This document shows positions 1 to 12,170 of a stretch of DNA of 64,000 nt, piece after piece. Origin of the DNA: Flaccisagitta enflata (taxonomy: Eukaryota > Chaetognatha > Sagittoidea > Aphragmophora); NCBI GenBank assembly GCA_965153355.1, contig OZ231126.1, positions 94,116,001 through 94,180,000 on the forward strand, written 5' to 3'. The notes beneath the pieces were generated by a model that was not told the DNA's origin, did no database searches, and saw only the letters and a list, made by a program, of their open reading frames with translations. Made by a program: the position numbers and the translations under genes. Every line of letters starts with the position of its first letter. Position 1 is the stretch's first letter.

Positions 1-51
1 CTGTCTGTCTGTCTGTCCATCAGTCTGTGTGTCCATGAGTCTCTGTCTCTT

Positions 52-137
<86 letters not shown>

Positions 138-153
138 ACAAAATCTAATAAAC
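1..153. repeat. (CTGT)n and (CT)n microsatellite
   Basis: CTGT units occupy the first 20 bases and a CT run spans about 54-130. In the minus-strand transcript this is a (GA)n tract that begins about 20 nt after the donor of the exon at 154-444. Confidence 0.95.
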
Positions 154-444
154 CTGTAGCATTCGCTAAATTCAATGTGGGCAAAATTGATGGAGAATTC
201 GTCGACACTTTCTCCCAGCATTCTGTCGGCACTTCCGCTCACCAGATACATGTCAAATTTGTTTGTCATGATGCGGGGACATTCGTCAATCACACAGCCA
301 AACTCCGTTTCTGTAAACACTCTGCCTTTGTCGTTGATATCGTGAAGTTCGTTAGAAAAGACGCCCGGGGATGTGCCATTGTAGAAATTCGTCCGCCTAT
401 CATACATTCGCAGTTGCCAACTACCCTCCTTGCAGTAGGAGTAT
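154..444 (-). CDS. Channel unit 3: S5-to-pore extracellular turret exon
   Basis: This internal exon encodes 96 full codons and is the last part of the channel gene visible in the window. The acceptor is CTCTAG|A behind a (CT)12 tract and the donor is CTACAG|GTTTAT. The reading begins YSYCKEGSWQLRMYDRR and ends IEFSECYR. It is rich in cysteine, holds one N-glycosylation sequon (NGTS) and has no membrane helix. It follows the S5 exon at 707-898 in phase (2+1), so it should be the extracellular loop before the pore. Turrets are normally short in cyclic-nucleotide-gated channels, so this loop of about 97 residues is unusually long. The pore of unit 3 lies outside the window. The exon is convincing by splice phase and composition. 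The role is inferred from position. Confidence 0.72.
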
Positions 445-448
445 CTAG

Positions 449-472
449 AGAGAGAGAGAGAGAGAGAGAGAG
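449..472. repeat. (GA)12 acting as polypyrimidine tract
   Basis: On the minus strand this is a (CT)12 run ending in the TAG acceptor of the turret exon at 154-444, so the microsatellite itself is the polypyrimidine tract. Confidence 0.85.
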
Positions 473-706
473 AACCCACACACAAACACGCTATCAGGAA
501 AGAGGCACAGAAGAGAATAAAGTTAAGATCAGAGACGGTGAAATGGTACTATCTGACGGGATGAACTGTAATTGTAAATGTCAACTAATTTCGATATCGT
601 AATATTGAAATATCCGTACGAATCAGCTAGTCTCAAAAAACGGACGACGGACAAGACATGACATGACATGACATGACATGACATGACAAGATAAGATATG
701 ACATAC
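473..706. other. Intron with ACATG pentanucleotide repeat
   Basis: This is a short intron of the channel gene. A run of ACATG units lies at about 655-688, roughly 20 nt inside the intron from the GTATGT donor at 706. Nothing else was seen. Confidence 0.7.
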
Positions 707-898
707 TTGTAGTCGCCTTCCATTCTGTAAGTAGGTTGACAATTGACGTAAAACCACAAAATTCCCATCAAATGAATGTGAACGAAGATGTGGAACAGAC
801 AACTGATCCACGTGGAAGCTTGGATCTTGACGTCGAGTTGTTTCCGGACGGCCAGAATTCGTCGGAAAGTCTCCAGAAACCGAAGACCGCGAAAAGCT
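707..898 (-). CDS. Channel unit 3: S4 and S5 exon
   Basis: The acceptor is GTTACAG|A and the donor is CTACAA|GTATGT, giving 192 nt. The protein starts AFRGLRFLETFRRILAVRK, an S4-like segment with a regular spacing of arginines, and continues into the hydrophobic S5 (CLFHIFVHIHLMGILWFYV). The leading base completes an arginine codon split with the exon at 1579-1823, and the trailing AA joins the turret exon at 154. Unit 3 has the best-charged S4 of the three units, so it is the most likely working voltage sensor. This is standard topology for cyclic-nucleotide-gated, HCN or EAG-type channels. Confidence 0.8.
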
Positions 899-1578
<680 letters not shown>

Positions 1579-1823
1579 CTGACTCTTAAGTAGATCGTTT
1601 GAAATTGCGTCCCGCTTCCAATGAGGGATCGAAAAGGAGTGACAAATATTTCGAGCGGGAATTTGAAGATGATGTATAACCAGTCTCGGCGCAACGTCTT
1701 CATCGCGATGGTCGCGGGATTCGTCAAGAATCTGTCCTCTTCCACCCAAACAATGTGAAAGCGCAAAAACAATTCCAACCAGAGCAACGCGTCAAAAAAT
1801 GCGCCTAAGTAATTCATCGGAAC
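1579..1823 (-). CDS. Channel unit 3: S2, linker and S3 exon
   Basis: The acceptor TTTCCAG|GTT has a good pyrimidine tract, and the donor is GTCAG|GTGACC. The exon is 245 nt. The protein contains S2 (NYLGAFFDALLWLELFLRF), a linker with LTNPATIAMKTLRRDW and the start of S3 (LYIIFKFPLEIFV). The linker pattern of an acidic patch, an (N/D)P-x-x-I-A motif, a basic pair and an aromatic before S3 is typical of HCN and CNG-like channels. The phase agrees with both neighbours (0 upstream, 2 downstream). This is one of the clearest exons of the gene. Confidence 0.85.
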
Positions 1824-2056
1824 CTGGAAATAAAATGATCAAATGAGCTTGTTCAAATTAGATTTATCTTTTTGAGTTTACCGGCAGGTTCACACAAGTC
1901 TTTGTGTAGTAATGAGAGGAGTACGGACCAACCATGCGACCGACGCGGAGAGGCGACGGGCTGGAAAAGCAATGTGTATATGCAACTGAAAGTTCACGCG
2001 CACACACACGCGCGCACACACACACAAGCACCACAACACAACACACACACACACAC
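1824..2056. repeat. Short intron ending in a (CA)n microsatellite
   Basis: ACAC repeats run from about 1999 to 2056 on the plus strand. On the coding strand the first dinucleotide of the (GT)n run is the donor of the exon at 2057. Confidence 0.9.
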
Positions 2057-2206
2057 GTTAGAGACAAGAAAGACTCCCTGCAGTGTAGCCAGAAAGGCCG
2101 AGGCGGCGTGGATAAATCCGCCGAAAATATGAATGCCGAGATAAAATTGGCGCTTAGTCAGGAAGAAAGTTCGATGAAGGAAGAAGTATTTGTGCCAGAA
2201 GGTCTT
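2057..2206 (-). CDS. Channel unit 3: S1 exon
   Basis: The donor TCTAAC|GTGTGT is the start of a microsatellite. The reading KTFWHKYFFLHRTFF is followed by a hydrophobic helix (FYLGIHIFGGFIHAASAFLA), taken as S1, and joins the S2 exon in phase 0. The 5' edge is uncertain: the frame stays open to 2299 and several AG dinucleotides are possible, of which CAG|AAG is used here. No acceptor gives the phase left by the CNBD exon at 8373, so a linker exon between the two is probably missing from this list. Confidence 0.6.
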
Positions 2207-2428
2207 CTGACGCTTCTTTTTGTATGTTCGATGGTAATTGTGACTCCGCGCCTTGACCACCAACGCATTCACCATCTTATTCAAAGACACAAAAATCAAA
2301 TGTTTGGCAACACACAGAATTTCAGCGGAGGGAGATGGGTTTGGCAGAGCAAGAAAAATAAGGCAAAAAAATTGTTACCATAATAATGATGATGATCATG
2401 ATCATAATCCGGAATTGTCATTTTCAAG

Positions 2429-2649
<221 letters not shown>

Positions 2650-3645
2650 ATTATGCCATCATCAAACGTTAAATTAAGTGAATTTGGGAATTGAGATATC
2701 TATTCTCAAAATATTGAATCCACTTCAGGGCAAAAAAACTCGCTAAAATAACTACGTAGGCCAACATCCATAAGTCGCCTGCGAGACTTTCATAACTTTT
2801 GACATAGAATGATTTACAGTGCGGCACATAAAAAATTTTTAGGTCTTTTCCATGTTATATTTCAGTTATTTATTATTAGATCATAAAAAAATAATGATAG
2901 AAAGTGCTTCAAAAAATGAAGCATTTGCCGCCAAGCATAATTATGTTGGTCAAACGTTTTAAAAGTTAAAGAAGTTTGAAGTTTATGTCTAAACAAGGCC
3001 AGATATGTAGGAGGAGAAATGTTGGATGGGAAGGCGAGCATTGCGAAACAAATCGAGCATCAACAAACTCTATGAAGATGATTGCCATGTATATTTGTGA
3101 TCATTTTAGACTCATTATGATTATTACTTTCCTATCATTGCTATCGTTTCGAGTTGCATATTGTGCTGTTTGAGTTCAGGTCTCACGTCTCACTTGCTAG
3201 GGTCACATAGAGTTAACTGTGTGCGGCGGTCTCTAACCGTCAACGTCCGTGACTTTTGAGCCATAGGTGGAGATATGCTGCTCTGTTTTTTTGGTGCACG
3301 CCACCCTCCCTATGCTAGGGAAATCCATCTTAACCACCTTTCTCATGGTACCAATACTCTGATCACGTGTAACTGCGGCAAGAGTGTTTAGTGGCAGGGT
3401 ACCCAGCTTACAACGCTGATTCTGCCAGCGATACAGAGCTGTTCATCTTTAACTCGTCTTTTCCTAAGGGCTGACGCTTGCTGCGAAAGCAAATTCCCGT
3501 GTAGGAGCCCTTTGTCTGCAGACGTGAGGTAATTGGGCTGACAGGATTGTGAAAGAAGCAAAAGAAAGTCTTTCTTCTATCTTCAGACGCGGTGCCTTGT
3601 GGGTGGATTCGAAGCCCCACTGGGGTCAGCCTCCCATTTTGTTTT

Positions 3646-3818
3646 TTAGTCACATGCTACGCAAGACTACACCCCACTATGTCGGTCTGTCGGTTGGTTG
3701 GTTGGTGTTTTTGAGCTTCTTGAGCATACGGCTCCTGCCCAGATGCCCTTTTGACCTTCTCCAGCACTGCTCCTGCCCACCCGCATGCGACTAGGGTAGC
3801 TGTGTATTCCGCCTTGTT
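3646..3818 (-). mobile_element. Rep-A copy
   Basis: This copy reads in reverse from the terminal hairpin (TAGTCACATGCTACGCAAGACT) through GTCGGTCTGTCGGTTGG to GTGTATTCCGCCTTG. It keeps the whole Rep-A layout at about 173 bp. Confidence 0.75.
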
Positions 3819-4183
3819 TCTGGTGATTTTAGCTTCCCTCATTTGTACATATCACTGCTTTTACATCAACGTTTAACAACCTTGCTCTCATTTTGCTCTC
3901 ATCTGGAAACATCCGATGGACTACTCCCTCCAAAAGCCACCCGGCTCTGCGCAATTGTGCAAGATCACAACGCTGCGCAAACAACGAGGTTGCTGTAAGC
4001 CATTCGAGCACAGAGACTAAGACAGACAACAAACGCAAAAGCTTTGTTGATTCCGAAAGCGCATTAGGTGCAGCTGGAGGAGCCCTAAAACCCTTAGTGG
4101 AGAATAACATCTGTGAAATCAACTTCCACCACCACCACCACCATCACCATTACCACCACTATGGTGACCTTAATTAGCAATAG

Positions 4184-4414
4184 CAACAGCCTGATTTTGG
4201 AAACAACCATAGCCGCAGTCAGGAGCAAGACTCCGGTGCAGGATTAGAGGGTCTACCATCCTACAAAGAAGCGGTGTCGCAGAGCAACACTTATCTGCGC
4301 CACGGTACAAGTCCCCCTTTCAAGCAGCAAGTCTACATCAAAGACAGAGTTGTCCGACCCCCGTACAGAAGAAATGACAGGGATAATACGGCAGACACGA
4401 CCTCATACGACTGA
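4184..4414 (+). other. Coding-like open frame, possible C-terminal tail exon
   Basis: An open frame of 76 codons is preceded by CAACAG, a possible acceptor, and ends in TGA. The translation is hydrophilic and includes EGLPSYKEAVSQSNTYLRHG and DRVVRPPYRRND, so it resembles a low-complexity cytoplasmic tail with LPSY and RPPY motifs. No upstream exon was found with confidence, although a frame at 2976-3170 has a C-x-GW-x-G-x-x-C cluster and a hydrophobic end. It may be a remnant carried by the surrounding element. Function is unknown. Confidence 0.25.
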
Positions 4415-4471
4415 CACAACAGCGGAGGTGACAGAACAAGATGGACTGAAGGTGAGGATTTCCTCCTTACA

Positions 4472-4612
4472 GATACACGGCTACCTAAGTCGCGTGCGGG
4501 TGGGCAGGGGCTATATTTGAGGTCACTAGATCATTTGTGCAGGAGCAGTGAGGTCAAAGAAATGAAGTCATAAAAAAAGTAAAATCTGACGGACTGACTG
4601 ACCAATAGAGTG
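4472..4612 (+). mobile_element. Truncated Rep-A copy
   Basis: The copy contains AGTCGCGTGCGGGTGGGCAGG, the middle GAGGTCACTAGATCATTT and a GACGGACTGACTGACC run. It lacks the usual 3' hairpin. Confidence 0.7.
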
Positions 4613-4639
4613 GACTCAATTAGGGCATTTGAATAAAAC

Positions 4640-4860
4640 ATTATTTCCATTTGTATATAAAGAGCTTAATTTCATTGGAAAATTGATTTGGTCTGGATCT
4701 AGGCACGTCATTAATGCTGTAGTTGTATAGGATTGCTATGGAAAGAATTTGTCTCATAACTCCAGCAATCAATTCTATAGAACTACAGCATTGATGATGG
4801 AGTGTCTAGATCAAGTCCAAATCAATTTTCCTAAAAGATAGGGCTCTTAACATAAGTATT
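4640..4860. repeat. Imperfect inverted repeat
   Basis: Sequences around 4660-4735 (AAAATTGATTTGGTCTGGAT, ATGCTGTAGTTG) return as reverse complement at about 4780-4850 (AACTACAGCATTGATGATGG, AAATCAATTTTCC). It is a small foldback centred near 4750. Confidence 0.7.
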
Positions 4861-5461
4861 TTCAGAAGAGCGGGAAGTCCGCTGAAATAACATTTGCTGT
4901 CATTGGATCATGAGTTTTGTTTTTTATCTAATTCTAAAATGTTAATATGGTGATGTAACAAAATAAAAAACATAACTAGAATCGTGAGACACTGGCCTTT
5001 AATATGACTATAGACTTGATATAACGTTTGCTTTATACAAAAATTGTTTATTACAAATATAATCATTAAAAAATGAAAAAAAAAGCAAAAAACATCATTG
5101 AAGCAGTCTCACTTAGCTAAGCTATGCGCAATGAATAATTCAAAGTATCGACTTATTTCTCTGGAATCTTGTTCAGCATGAAGTGACATTGATTCTTGCA
5201 AAATTTGAGAATTTCATTTCTATTCCTTGGTATATTTTTAAATAGTTGAAATATTAAAACCTTGATTTGACCGACTTCCTGTACTGGCTCAAAGCCGCTC
5301 ATTGAGATTCACCTACCCCTTATAGATATCTACACATATGCAAAAGCGCAATAAGATCAGTAGCGTCAGATAGCGTCAGGAAGTGTTCAAAGATATCCTA
5401 TGATATGCAAATTAAGTAAATGACTGGGGAGAGAGATACAGTCAGAGACAAAATGAGAATT

Positions 5462-5545
<84 letters not shown>
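5462..5545. repeat. (GA)n microsatellite
   Basis: About 42 uninterrupted GA units lie in otherwise plain AT-rich intron. No features were seen between it and 6047. Confidence 0.95.
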
Positions 5546-5548
<3 letters not shown>

Positions 5549-6043
5549 CTGGCTTCAAATAATGATTTTTCTCATTTTGCAATTTGACTAGTCAGTAGTT
5601 CCATACACACTATCCAGGAAAAAAGTTTTAACTGTTATGCCTGCTATTTCTGAACACTTAAACCTACAAAATCCAAATTGGGCTGATCTTGTAGATTTTT
5701 TTGTGTAGGGTAATTTGCCTTTCTTAAAAAAAAGGAACTTTTCTAGAATCTAACATAACTGAAGAACAATTTGTTTGATTTTTTGAAATATCAAATTATA
5801 ATTTTTTTCCAAATTTCCAAGATGCTAGCCTCTATTCTTTTGTTTGCTCTTTCTAGATGGAACCTAGATGGTCATGGAAACTAGATTATACGCATTTTTA
5901 AGGTTTTTTAAAGTATATTAATTTGTTTTTTCAAATTTTCAGCTTTTCTTGAAGCAGAGAAATGCTTTGTAGAAGGTGTAGCTAAACTTATTTCTCAGAT
6001 AGTACACTGTTTTTTTTCTTGTCATTTACGTCTATGACATTCA

Positions 6044-6275
<232 letters not shown>

Positions 6276-8372
6276 TTCAATCCATGCAAATCCAAATTTC
6301 AAATTTCGAGAATCAGTGCAGTAAAACCGATGAAAAAAATGGCGGCAAAATTTCTGAGGGTAGTAATGACGATAACGCGTGTGATTTTAATTCTCGGTTT
6401 TGTCAAAAAATCACCCTTTTCACAGTTTCCACATAATTTTCGACAAGGAATTCAAAAATCACAGTCCCAAGAGCCTGGGAAAACGTTCTGAGGATCTTTT
6501 GAGAAAACTTACTTAACATGCATTAGGAAAATTGCTCAGATATAACATTTCATTCAAATGAAAAAATTGAGCCCACTCTACTGACCAACTGACCAACCGA
6601 TGGACGAAGCAGGTTGTAGTTGCGCGACTTAAAATCAGTTGGGAAAAAGCTTAGAATGGCAAAAAAAAGAAAAAAAAAGCAAATTACTTGTTTGTCAGTG
6701 TTTCACATCAAAGAAATGAAAAAACATAGCAAAGTCCGTGACCATTTTGAAGCTCTGCTCTGTATCTCCACCGTGTGCTTCAAACTAGGAGAACTGCGCT
6801 TTTTGAAATATTCACATTTTTTACCTTCATGAAGTACAGGTCATTGAATTTTCCCATTTTTGGACAATCAACGTTGTTTTGCTTATAACTTTTAAACGAA
6901 TTGAGCTAAAAATGCCAGATTGGTCCCATACTAAAGATCTTTTCAAGATCTTTCCACCTGTCACCAATTTTTTGTAAATCCGTCCAAAAATAGCTAAGAT
7001 ATAACCTGTCAAACATGAGCAATTTCATTGGGATTTTGGACAATTTTCCAGGTTATAGAATTCTTCCCATTTTTGGAACAATTCACTAGTTTTGCTCGTA
7101 ACTTTTAAACGAATCAAGCTAGAAATGCCAGATTGGTCCCATTTTAAAGAATTTTTGAAGCTCTTTCAAACCGTCACAAATTCTTTGTGAATCGGTTTAA
7201 AAGTAACTGAGTTATGACTTGTCAAACATGAGCAATTTCATGGTGATCTGGAGCGATTTTCCCACCACCTTTTTTGAAGCCAGATTTTGATTTTAGATAC
7301 CTCCTTGACTCCTAACATCTGTATAAGAGCTGTTATAAGTATGTCAGTCCATCTGTCGGTCTGTCAGTCTGTCTGTTGGCCTTCCAATCTGTGACCCTTA
7401 TCATGTTAAAAGACTAAAGGCCTTGATTATGGCCTCACTGTAAGGATATGAGCCTAAAGACACGGGCTTCAGGATTGAAATCTGGTCTTTAAGCAAAATC
7501 GTTTAACGATTTTTGGGGTCAAAAAAATCAGTAGCAACCTTCAAAATTTTGATTTTGCTAATAGAACATTTTCTAGTGTGGACATTTTCAGTTCGTACTG
7601 ATCAGGTCAAACAATCTCTTATCTTCCTTTGTTCATAAACAGTGATATATAGTCATTTATAAACAACATTTTTTACTGCCATTCAAACAATTTTTGTGTA
7701 TTTGACTTGCATTTTTAATGTTTATAAACAGTTGTATAGCATTGTTTATAAACGGCGTTTATTTGGCGTATATAAACACCCCTGATATCGAGCACGTAAT
7801 ATCTCTTCCTAGTGAAGCTCTTAAGGTTTATTCAAGTAAATAAAGTATTGTAGTCTAAGTTATGTAAGGGTATGGTTTTCTAATCAATATTGCTAGTGTC
7901 AGTACTTCCATCAGTACATTAGTAATCTTTGATTGTGACTTTTGTAAGATATTTTGTGTATACTAAATGGTATAGGCCTGTCCAACCCTATACTAATGAG
8001 GTATGCAGTCAAGCTGATAGTTTTGTCAGGTAAGCTCTTTGTTTGTTGATAGTAAAGGATAGTTGTGAGCAATCCGGAGTAAACACCATTGAAAGCTTGC
8101 AAGGCTTTCATCCTTTGTATGTTGGAGAATTCTGGCAATGTTGTTTCAACTTTCATGGATAACAAAGAAAGAAATAATTAAAAGGTTATAACTATTGCTA
8201 TTAATAGGATTTAATACTACCTAACACTTTTTTTGCGCCGCACTGTAGTATACCCTTTATGTCTTAAAATGACTTTAAGAATTTAACTCCTGAAAAAATT
8301 AAGATTGTTTCTTTCTCTCGTGTACGGTTCTGATTCAATAAATGCCTCCTCCTACCTCGTCGTGCTCCTCAC
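6276..8372. repeat. Intron with a roughly 200-bp tandem duplication
   Basis: A block around 6836-7030 (TTTCCCATTTTTGGACAATC, AATGCCAGATTGGTCCCAT, CAAACATGAGCAATTTCAT) is repeated with changes at about 7036-7240. A partial Rep-A 3' end (ACTGACCAACCGATGGACGA, TTGCGCGACTTAAAA) lies at about 6580-6632. The segment near 8050-8150 is related to sequence at about 28850-28950. No gene was seen. Confidence 0.6.
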
Positions 8373-8601
8373 TCCCTTGCAAATTCATTTTGTGGAGGGT
8401 CAATTTCGATTCCAATATGGGGACCAAAGTTTTATATCCGGTGCTCCAACATCTCAAGACTCTTGGAAACTGCGCCAAACTCTCCGTTAAACTCTTCTCG
8501 TCGAGAATGATAGCCTTAACGTGGGTCATAGAGACTGCCGAAGCGGAATGCTCGCGAAGCCACAAGGACCAAAGCGATAACACATCACCCGGTCCTTTCA
8601 C
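8373..8601 (-). CDS. Channel unit 2: second half of the CNBD
   Basis: The acceptor GACAG|GTG and the donor GGGA|GTGAGG give 229 nt. The protein VKGPGDVLSLWSLWLREHSA leads into VSMTHVKAIILDEKSLTESL and AQFPRVLRCW, which matches the end of a cyclic-nucleotide-binding domain: the phosphate-cassette region, the last beta strand and the C helix. The cassette is degenerate. The FGE signature reads PGD, and the arginine that contacts the cyclic phosphate falls in a serine/alanine stretch. Cyclic nucleotide binding is therefore doubtful. It joins the exon at 9283 in phase 0. Confidence 0.82.
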
Positions 8602-8698
8602 CTGTCAATTTCGTTTTATATAGTTTCAGTTAATCTTCATAAGAGCGTATGTCAAGGAACTCATAGTTATTTTTAAAATCATTATCAGAAAAATGTAA

Positions 8699-8918
8699 AA
8701 ACAAGGCCGGATACATGGCTACCCCAGTTGTGCGGGGTTTGGGCAGGGGCCATATTTGAGGTCAAAATGCCCAAAAGGCGAAAGACCGACCAACGGGTGG
8801 ACGGATGGATGGATGGACAGACGGATGGATGTATGGACGGACAGATGGACAGATGGACAGACGGGCAGATGGACAGACAAAGACAAAGCGGGGTATAGAG
8901 ATGTGTAGCATGCGACCA
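8699..8918 (+). mobile_element. Rep-A copy with GGATGGAC expansion
   Basis: This copy runs from AACAAGGCCGGATACATGG to AAAGCGGGGTATAGAGATGT. Its middle is an expanded (GGAY)n stretch, the variable tetranucleotide zone of Rep-A. Confidence 0.8.
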
Positions 8919-9282
8919 ATGATTATTACTACTATCATTAGCGTCATCATCATCAACACCACTATGCTGGTCAAGTTTTAAAGCTGCTTTATTGCCATCA
9001 TAAATAGATCTAAAATCTCTTATGGAATATCTATTGATTGGCATTATTAACGGATGCGCTACAGCGGCGATCAACTGTTTTGTTTTGTTTGTTTTGTTTT
9101 TTGTTGCCTTTTTTTGGAAATGGGGAACTGGGGTAATCGTACTCTCACACGACCTGAACTTAGGGTGACATAATTGTTCTCATGCTCCAGTGAAAACGCG
9201 CTAGTTTTTCCGAGTATTGCGTATAATGTTCCCCGCGATCGTATCGTTTAGTGTCATGCCATGTAGGTTTCTCCTAATATAC

Positions 9283-9421
9283 CTGTTTGCATCCGAAAGC
9301 GTCGACTACTTGAACATAGCCATGAGTAATGATGAAGAGGAAGATGTCGCTACAACCAGAAGCCGTAAGAGTGGACCCAGGAGGATAAATAAAGTGTTTG
9401 CATTCGCTGAATAACGCCCCA
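9283..9421 (-). CDS. Channel unit 2: first half of the CNBD
   Basis: The acceptor GATTTAAG|T and the donor AAACAG|GTATAT give 139 nt. The protein reads GALFSECKHFIYPPGSTLTA then SGCSDIFLFIITHGYVQVVD. It fits beta strands 1-4 of a CNBD: the Y-x-PG turn, a hydrophobic pair of strands, and the GxVxV strand. Phase 2+1 joins the C-linker exon at 13270, and phase 0 joins the exon at 8373, so the three exons give one continuous domain. The domain is shorter than usual between the C-linker and the first strand. Confidence 0.8.
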
Positions 9422-9550
9422 CTTAAATCGGCGCCGTGAACAAAAAAGTTTGTAGCACGAACGAATGATTCATAGTGACCTGTACGAGTGGGAACAACGC
9501 CAAGTTATGGTCAATATCGCTTGATTAAAACTATGTGAAAAAAAAGGTTG

Positions 9551-9634
9551 TTGAATGAATGAATGAATGAATGAATGAATGAATGAATGAATGAATGAAT
9601 GAATGAATGAATGAATGAATGAAAGAAAGAAAAA

Positions 9635-9714
<80 letters not shown>

Positions 9715-9745
9715 ATAAATGAATGAATGAATGAATGAATGAAAA
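9551..9745. repeat. (GAAT)n-(GAAA)n-(GAAT)n compound microsatellite
   Basis: A GAAA core at about 9620-9715 is bounded on both sides by GAAT units. A GACCGACCAACCGACCGACC stretch typical of Rep-A follows at about 9840. Confidence 0.95.
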
Positions 9746-9944
9746 TGAAAGTGGTAAGGCAGTGAATGTGATAGAAATGAAGAAAGACGTCAGAATCGGC
9801 CGCTTTAGCGCTTTGCACATTTCAAACGCTTGCGTGAGTGACCGACCAACCGACCGACCTACAGACATGACCTCCTTTATTACAACTGCGAGGACGCACT
9901 TAAGAATGTTGCAGTCGCTCGTTGTGCTTTAGTTGTTCTGGTTG

Positions 9945-9945
9945 A

Positions 9946-10023
<78 letters not shown>

Positions 10024-10078
10024 AATGATGATGATGATGATGATGATGATAATGATGATGATGATGATGAGGATGATA

Positions 10079-10133
<55 letters not shown>

Positions 10134-10228
10134 CGATGACATTGATGATGTTGATTACGATCTGTCGAGTGATGATGATGTGGAAAAGAAAATATAGTCG
10201 CTATTAATGTTTTGGTTATTTTTGATGA

Positions 10229-10275
<47 letters not shown>

Positions 10276-10280
10276 ATATC
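9945..10280. repeat. (GAT)n arrays
   Basis: Two GAT blocks lie at about 9945-10142 and 10228-10275. Both are intronic, and the repetitive Met, Asp and Ser readings are not genes. Confidence 0.95.
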
Positions 10281-10366
10281 ATGTAATGATGATTTATGTC
10301 GGTCTGTCTGGTAATGAGTGGTGGGGCATCCTCTTAATCACGAAATTCATGCTTAAGTTAGAATTA

Positions 10367-10401
10367 TTTCCACTGAAGCACACCCTAGTGCTTCAGTGGA
10401 A
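10367..10401. repeat. Perfect short hairpin, copy 1
   Basis: TTCCACTGAAGCAC and its reverse complement GTGCTTCAGTGGAA are separated by a 5-6 base loop. The same arms recur at 12982-13013 with a different loop. Confidence 0.85.
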
Positions 10402-10496
10402 TGGAAGATAACTAGTGCCTTTTGCAATTCGAGCTTCAGCGGAATAGGAAGTAACTTATTTAGTCACAGTAGAAAAGTTAGAGAAAGTAAATTCTT

Positions 10497-10640
10497 AGTC
10501 GCGTGCCATGCGACTCTATAAGCCACTTTTTGGTCGGTCTGTTGGTCTGTTGGTCTGTTGGTCCGTTGGTCCGTTGGTCCGTTGGTCCGTTGGTCCGTTG
10601 GTCCGTTGGTCCATTGGTCCGTCAGTCTGTAACAAAGTTG
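10497..10640 (-). mobile_element. Partial Rep-A copy
   Basis: It begins with the terminal hairpin TTAGTCGCGTGCCATGCGACT and continues into an expanded (TTGGTCCG)n run. It lacks the GGCCTTG end. Confidence 0.75.
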
Positions 10641-11399
10641 TTTTCGAGGCTTTTTATTGCGTTTTTTACGTCTCTGAACAGAAAAGAAGAATCATTAAGG
10701 AGTAAACAGCAATTTCAAATGTCTTTTTGAAAAAAAAAATGTTTGTCTGTCTGTTCGTCTGACTTTTTTTGAAAATGCCGACGCACGCGACCTAGCACAC
10801 TGTCTCGAGTGGTTCTTATTTTGCGAAAAAAAGGGAGTATTTTTTTCATTGAATACAACCATTGAACAATGTCAATACAAGTGTTCTTGATGCCATCGTC
10901 AAGTTTCAACTTGCTATGAGCGCATCTAGCATGGATGATATGGTCTCAATGTGCAGAAATTGTGTACATCCCTATGGGAGAGAAAAAAAATTTCATTGCC
11001 GCCTTTTGCCACGGAAATTTTTACATCACTGTGTGGAGAATTGAATAAGGAACCCAGGTATATAGTTTTATGGTACAGTTTTGGCCAGCCTTTGCGTAAA
11101 TCCACATGGAAATTTCATTGCAACTCCATTTCTGCTGATGGCGAGCGCCGATGGCGGTGAATCAAAACAGGGATCATCATCGATTCTAGCATCGCGGGTT
11201 TGTGTGAACCAGTGGCATTCGCCATTGTGTGTTAACTGCTATACAGTTTTATCATGATGAATAAAAATTATGAATATCAATAGGATATAAACATATTTTT
11301 TTAAATAAAGATGAGGATATATCTTCATGATGACAATGATGCAAATAAACGTATGTCATAAGAATATGGAAAAAAATTTATCATTTTAGTTAATTTGGT
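10641..11399. other. Intron without recognised features
   Basis: AT-rich sequence. A GTTTGTCTGTCTGTTCGTCTG fragment near 10741 resembles the Rep-A tetranucleotide zone. No exon or other repeat is supported. Confidence 0.5.
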
Positions 11400-12170
11400 T
11401 ATTTATGTTATGTAAAATCATTTAAGGTCATTCTAAGTCATTTTAAACAATTTTTGTCATTTCAATCATTTTTGTTATTCAGTCTTTTTGTTCATTTTTA
11501 TCATTTTCATCATCTTAGTTATTTTAGTCATTTTATTCATTTTATTTATCTTTGTTATTTGTGTCATTTTTATCATTTTAGTCATTTTTGTTATTTTTGT
11601 TATTTTTGTTATTTTAATTGTTTTAGTCATTCTTGTCATTTTAGACATTTTGGTCATTTTTGTCGTTTTAGTCGTTCTTGTCTTTTTTGTCCTTTTTGTC
11701 ATTTTTGTTTTTTTTTTGTCATCTTTGTCATTTTTGTCATTTTTGTTATTTTAGTCATTTTAGTCATTCTTGTTATTCTTGTCATTTTAATCATTTTTCT
11801 CATTTTTGTCATTTTTGTCATTTTAGTTATTTTAGTTATTTTAATCATTTTAATCATTTTAGTCATTTTAGTCATTTTAGTCATTTTAATCATTTTTGTT
11901 ATTTTTGTCATTTTTGTCATTTTAGTCATTTTTGTCATTTTTGTTATTTTTATCATTTTTGTTATTTTAGTCAGTTTAATCATTTTTGTTATTTCAGTAT
12001 TTCTTTGTATTTTAATCATTTTTGTCATTTCTGTTATTATTGTCATTTTTGTCATTTTAGTTATTTTTGTTGATTTAAGTCGTTCCAAGTCTTTCTACAT
12101 CATTTTAAGTTCTTCCAAGTCATTTTAAGGCATTTTAAGTTATTTTTGTCATTTTAAGAAATTTTATATC
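11400..12170. repeat. 9-bp TCATTTT(T/A)G array
   Basis: Nine-base units (TCATTTTTG, TCATTTTAG, TTATTTTAG) repeat for about 770 bp. Flanking units of AAGTCATTTT have a 10-bp period, like the Rep-A internal arrays, so this may be a Rep-A array that drifted to 9 bp. Open frames over it are repeat artefacts. Confidence 0.9.

Noticed and set aside
3595-3625. GGATTCGAAGCCCCAC resembles a tRNA B box
   Set aside because: No A box, acceptor stem or cloverleaf could be found around it. At most it is a trace of an old SINE.
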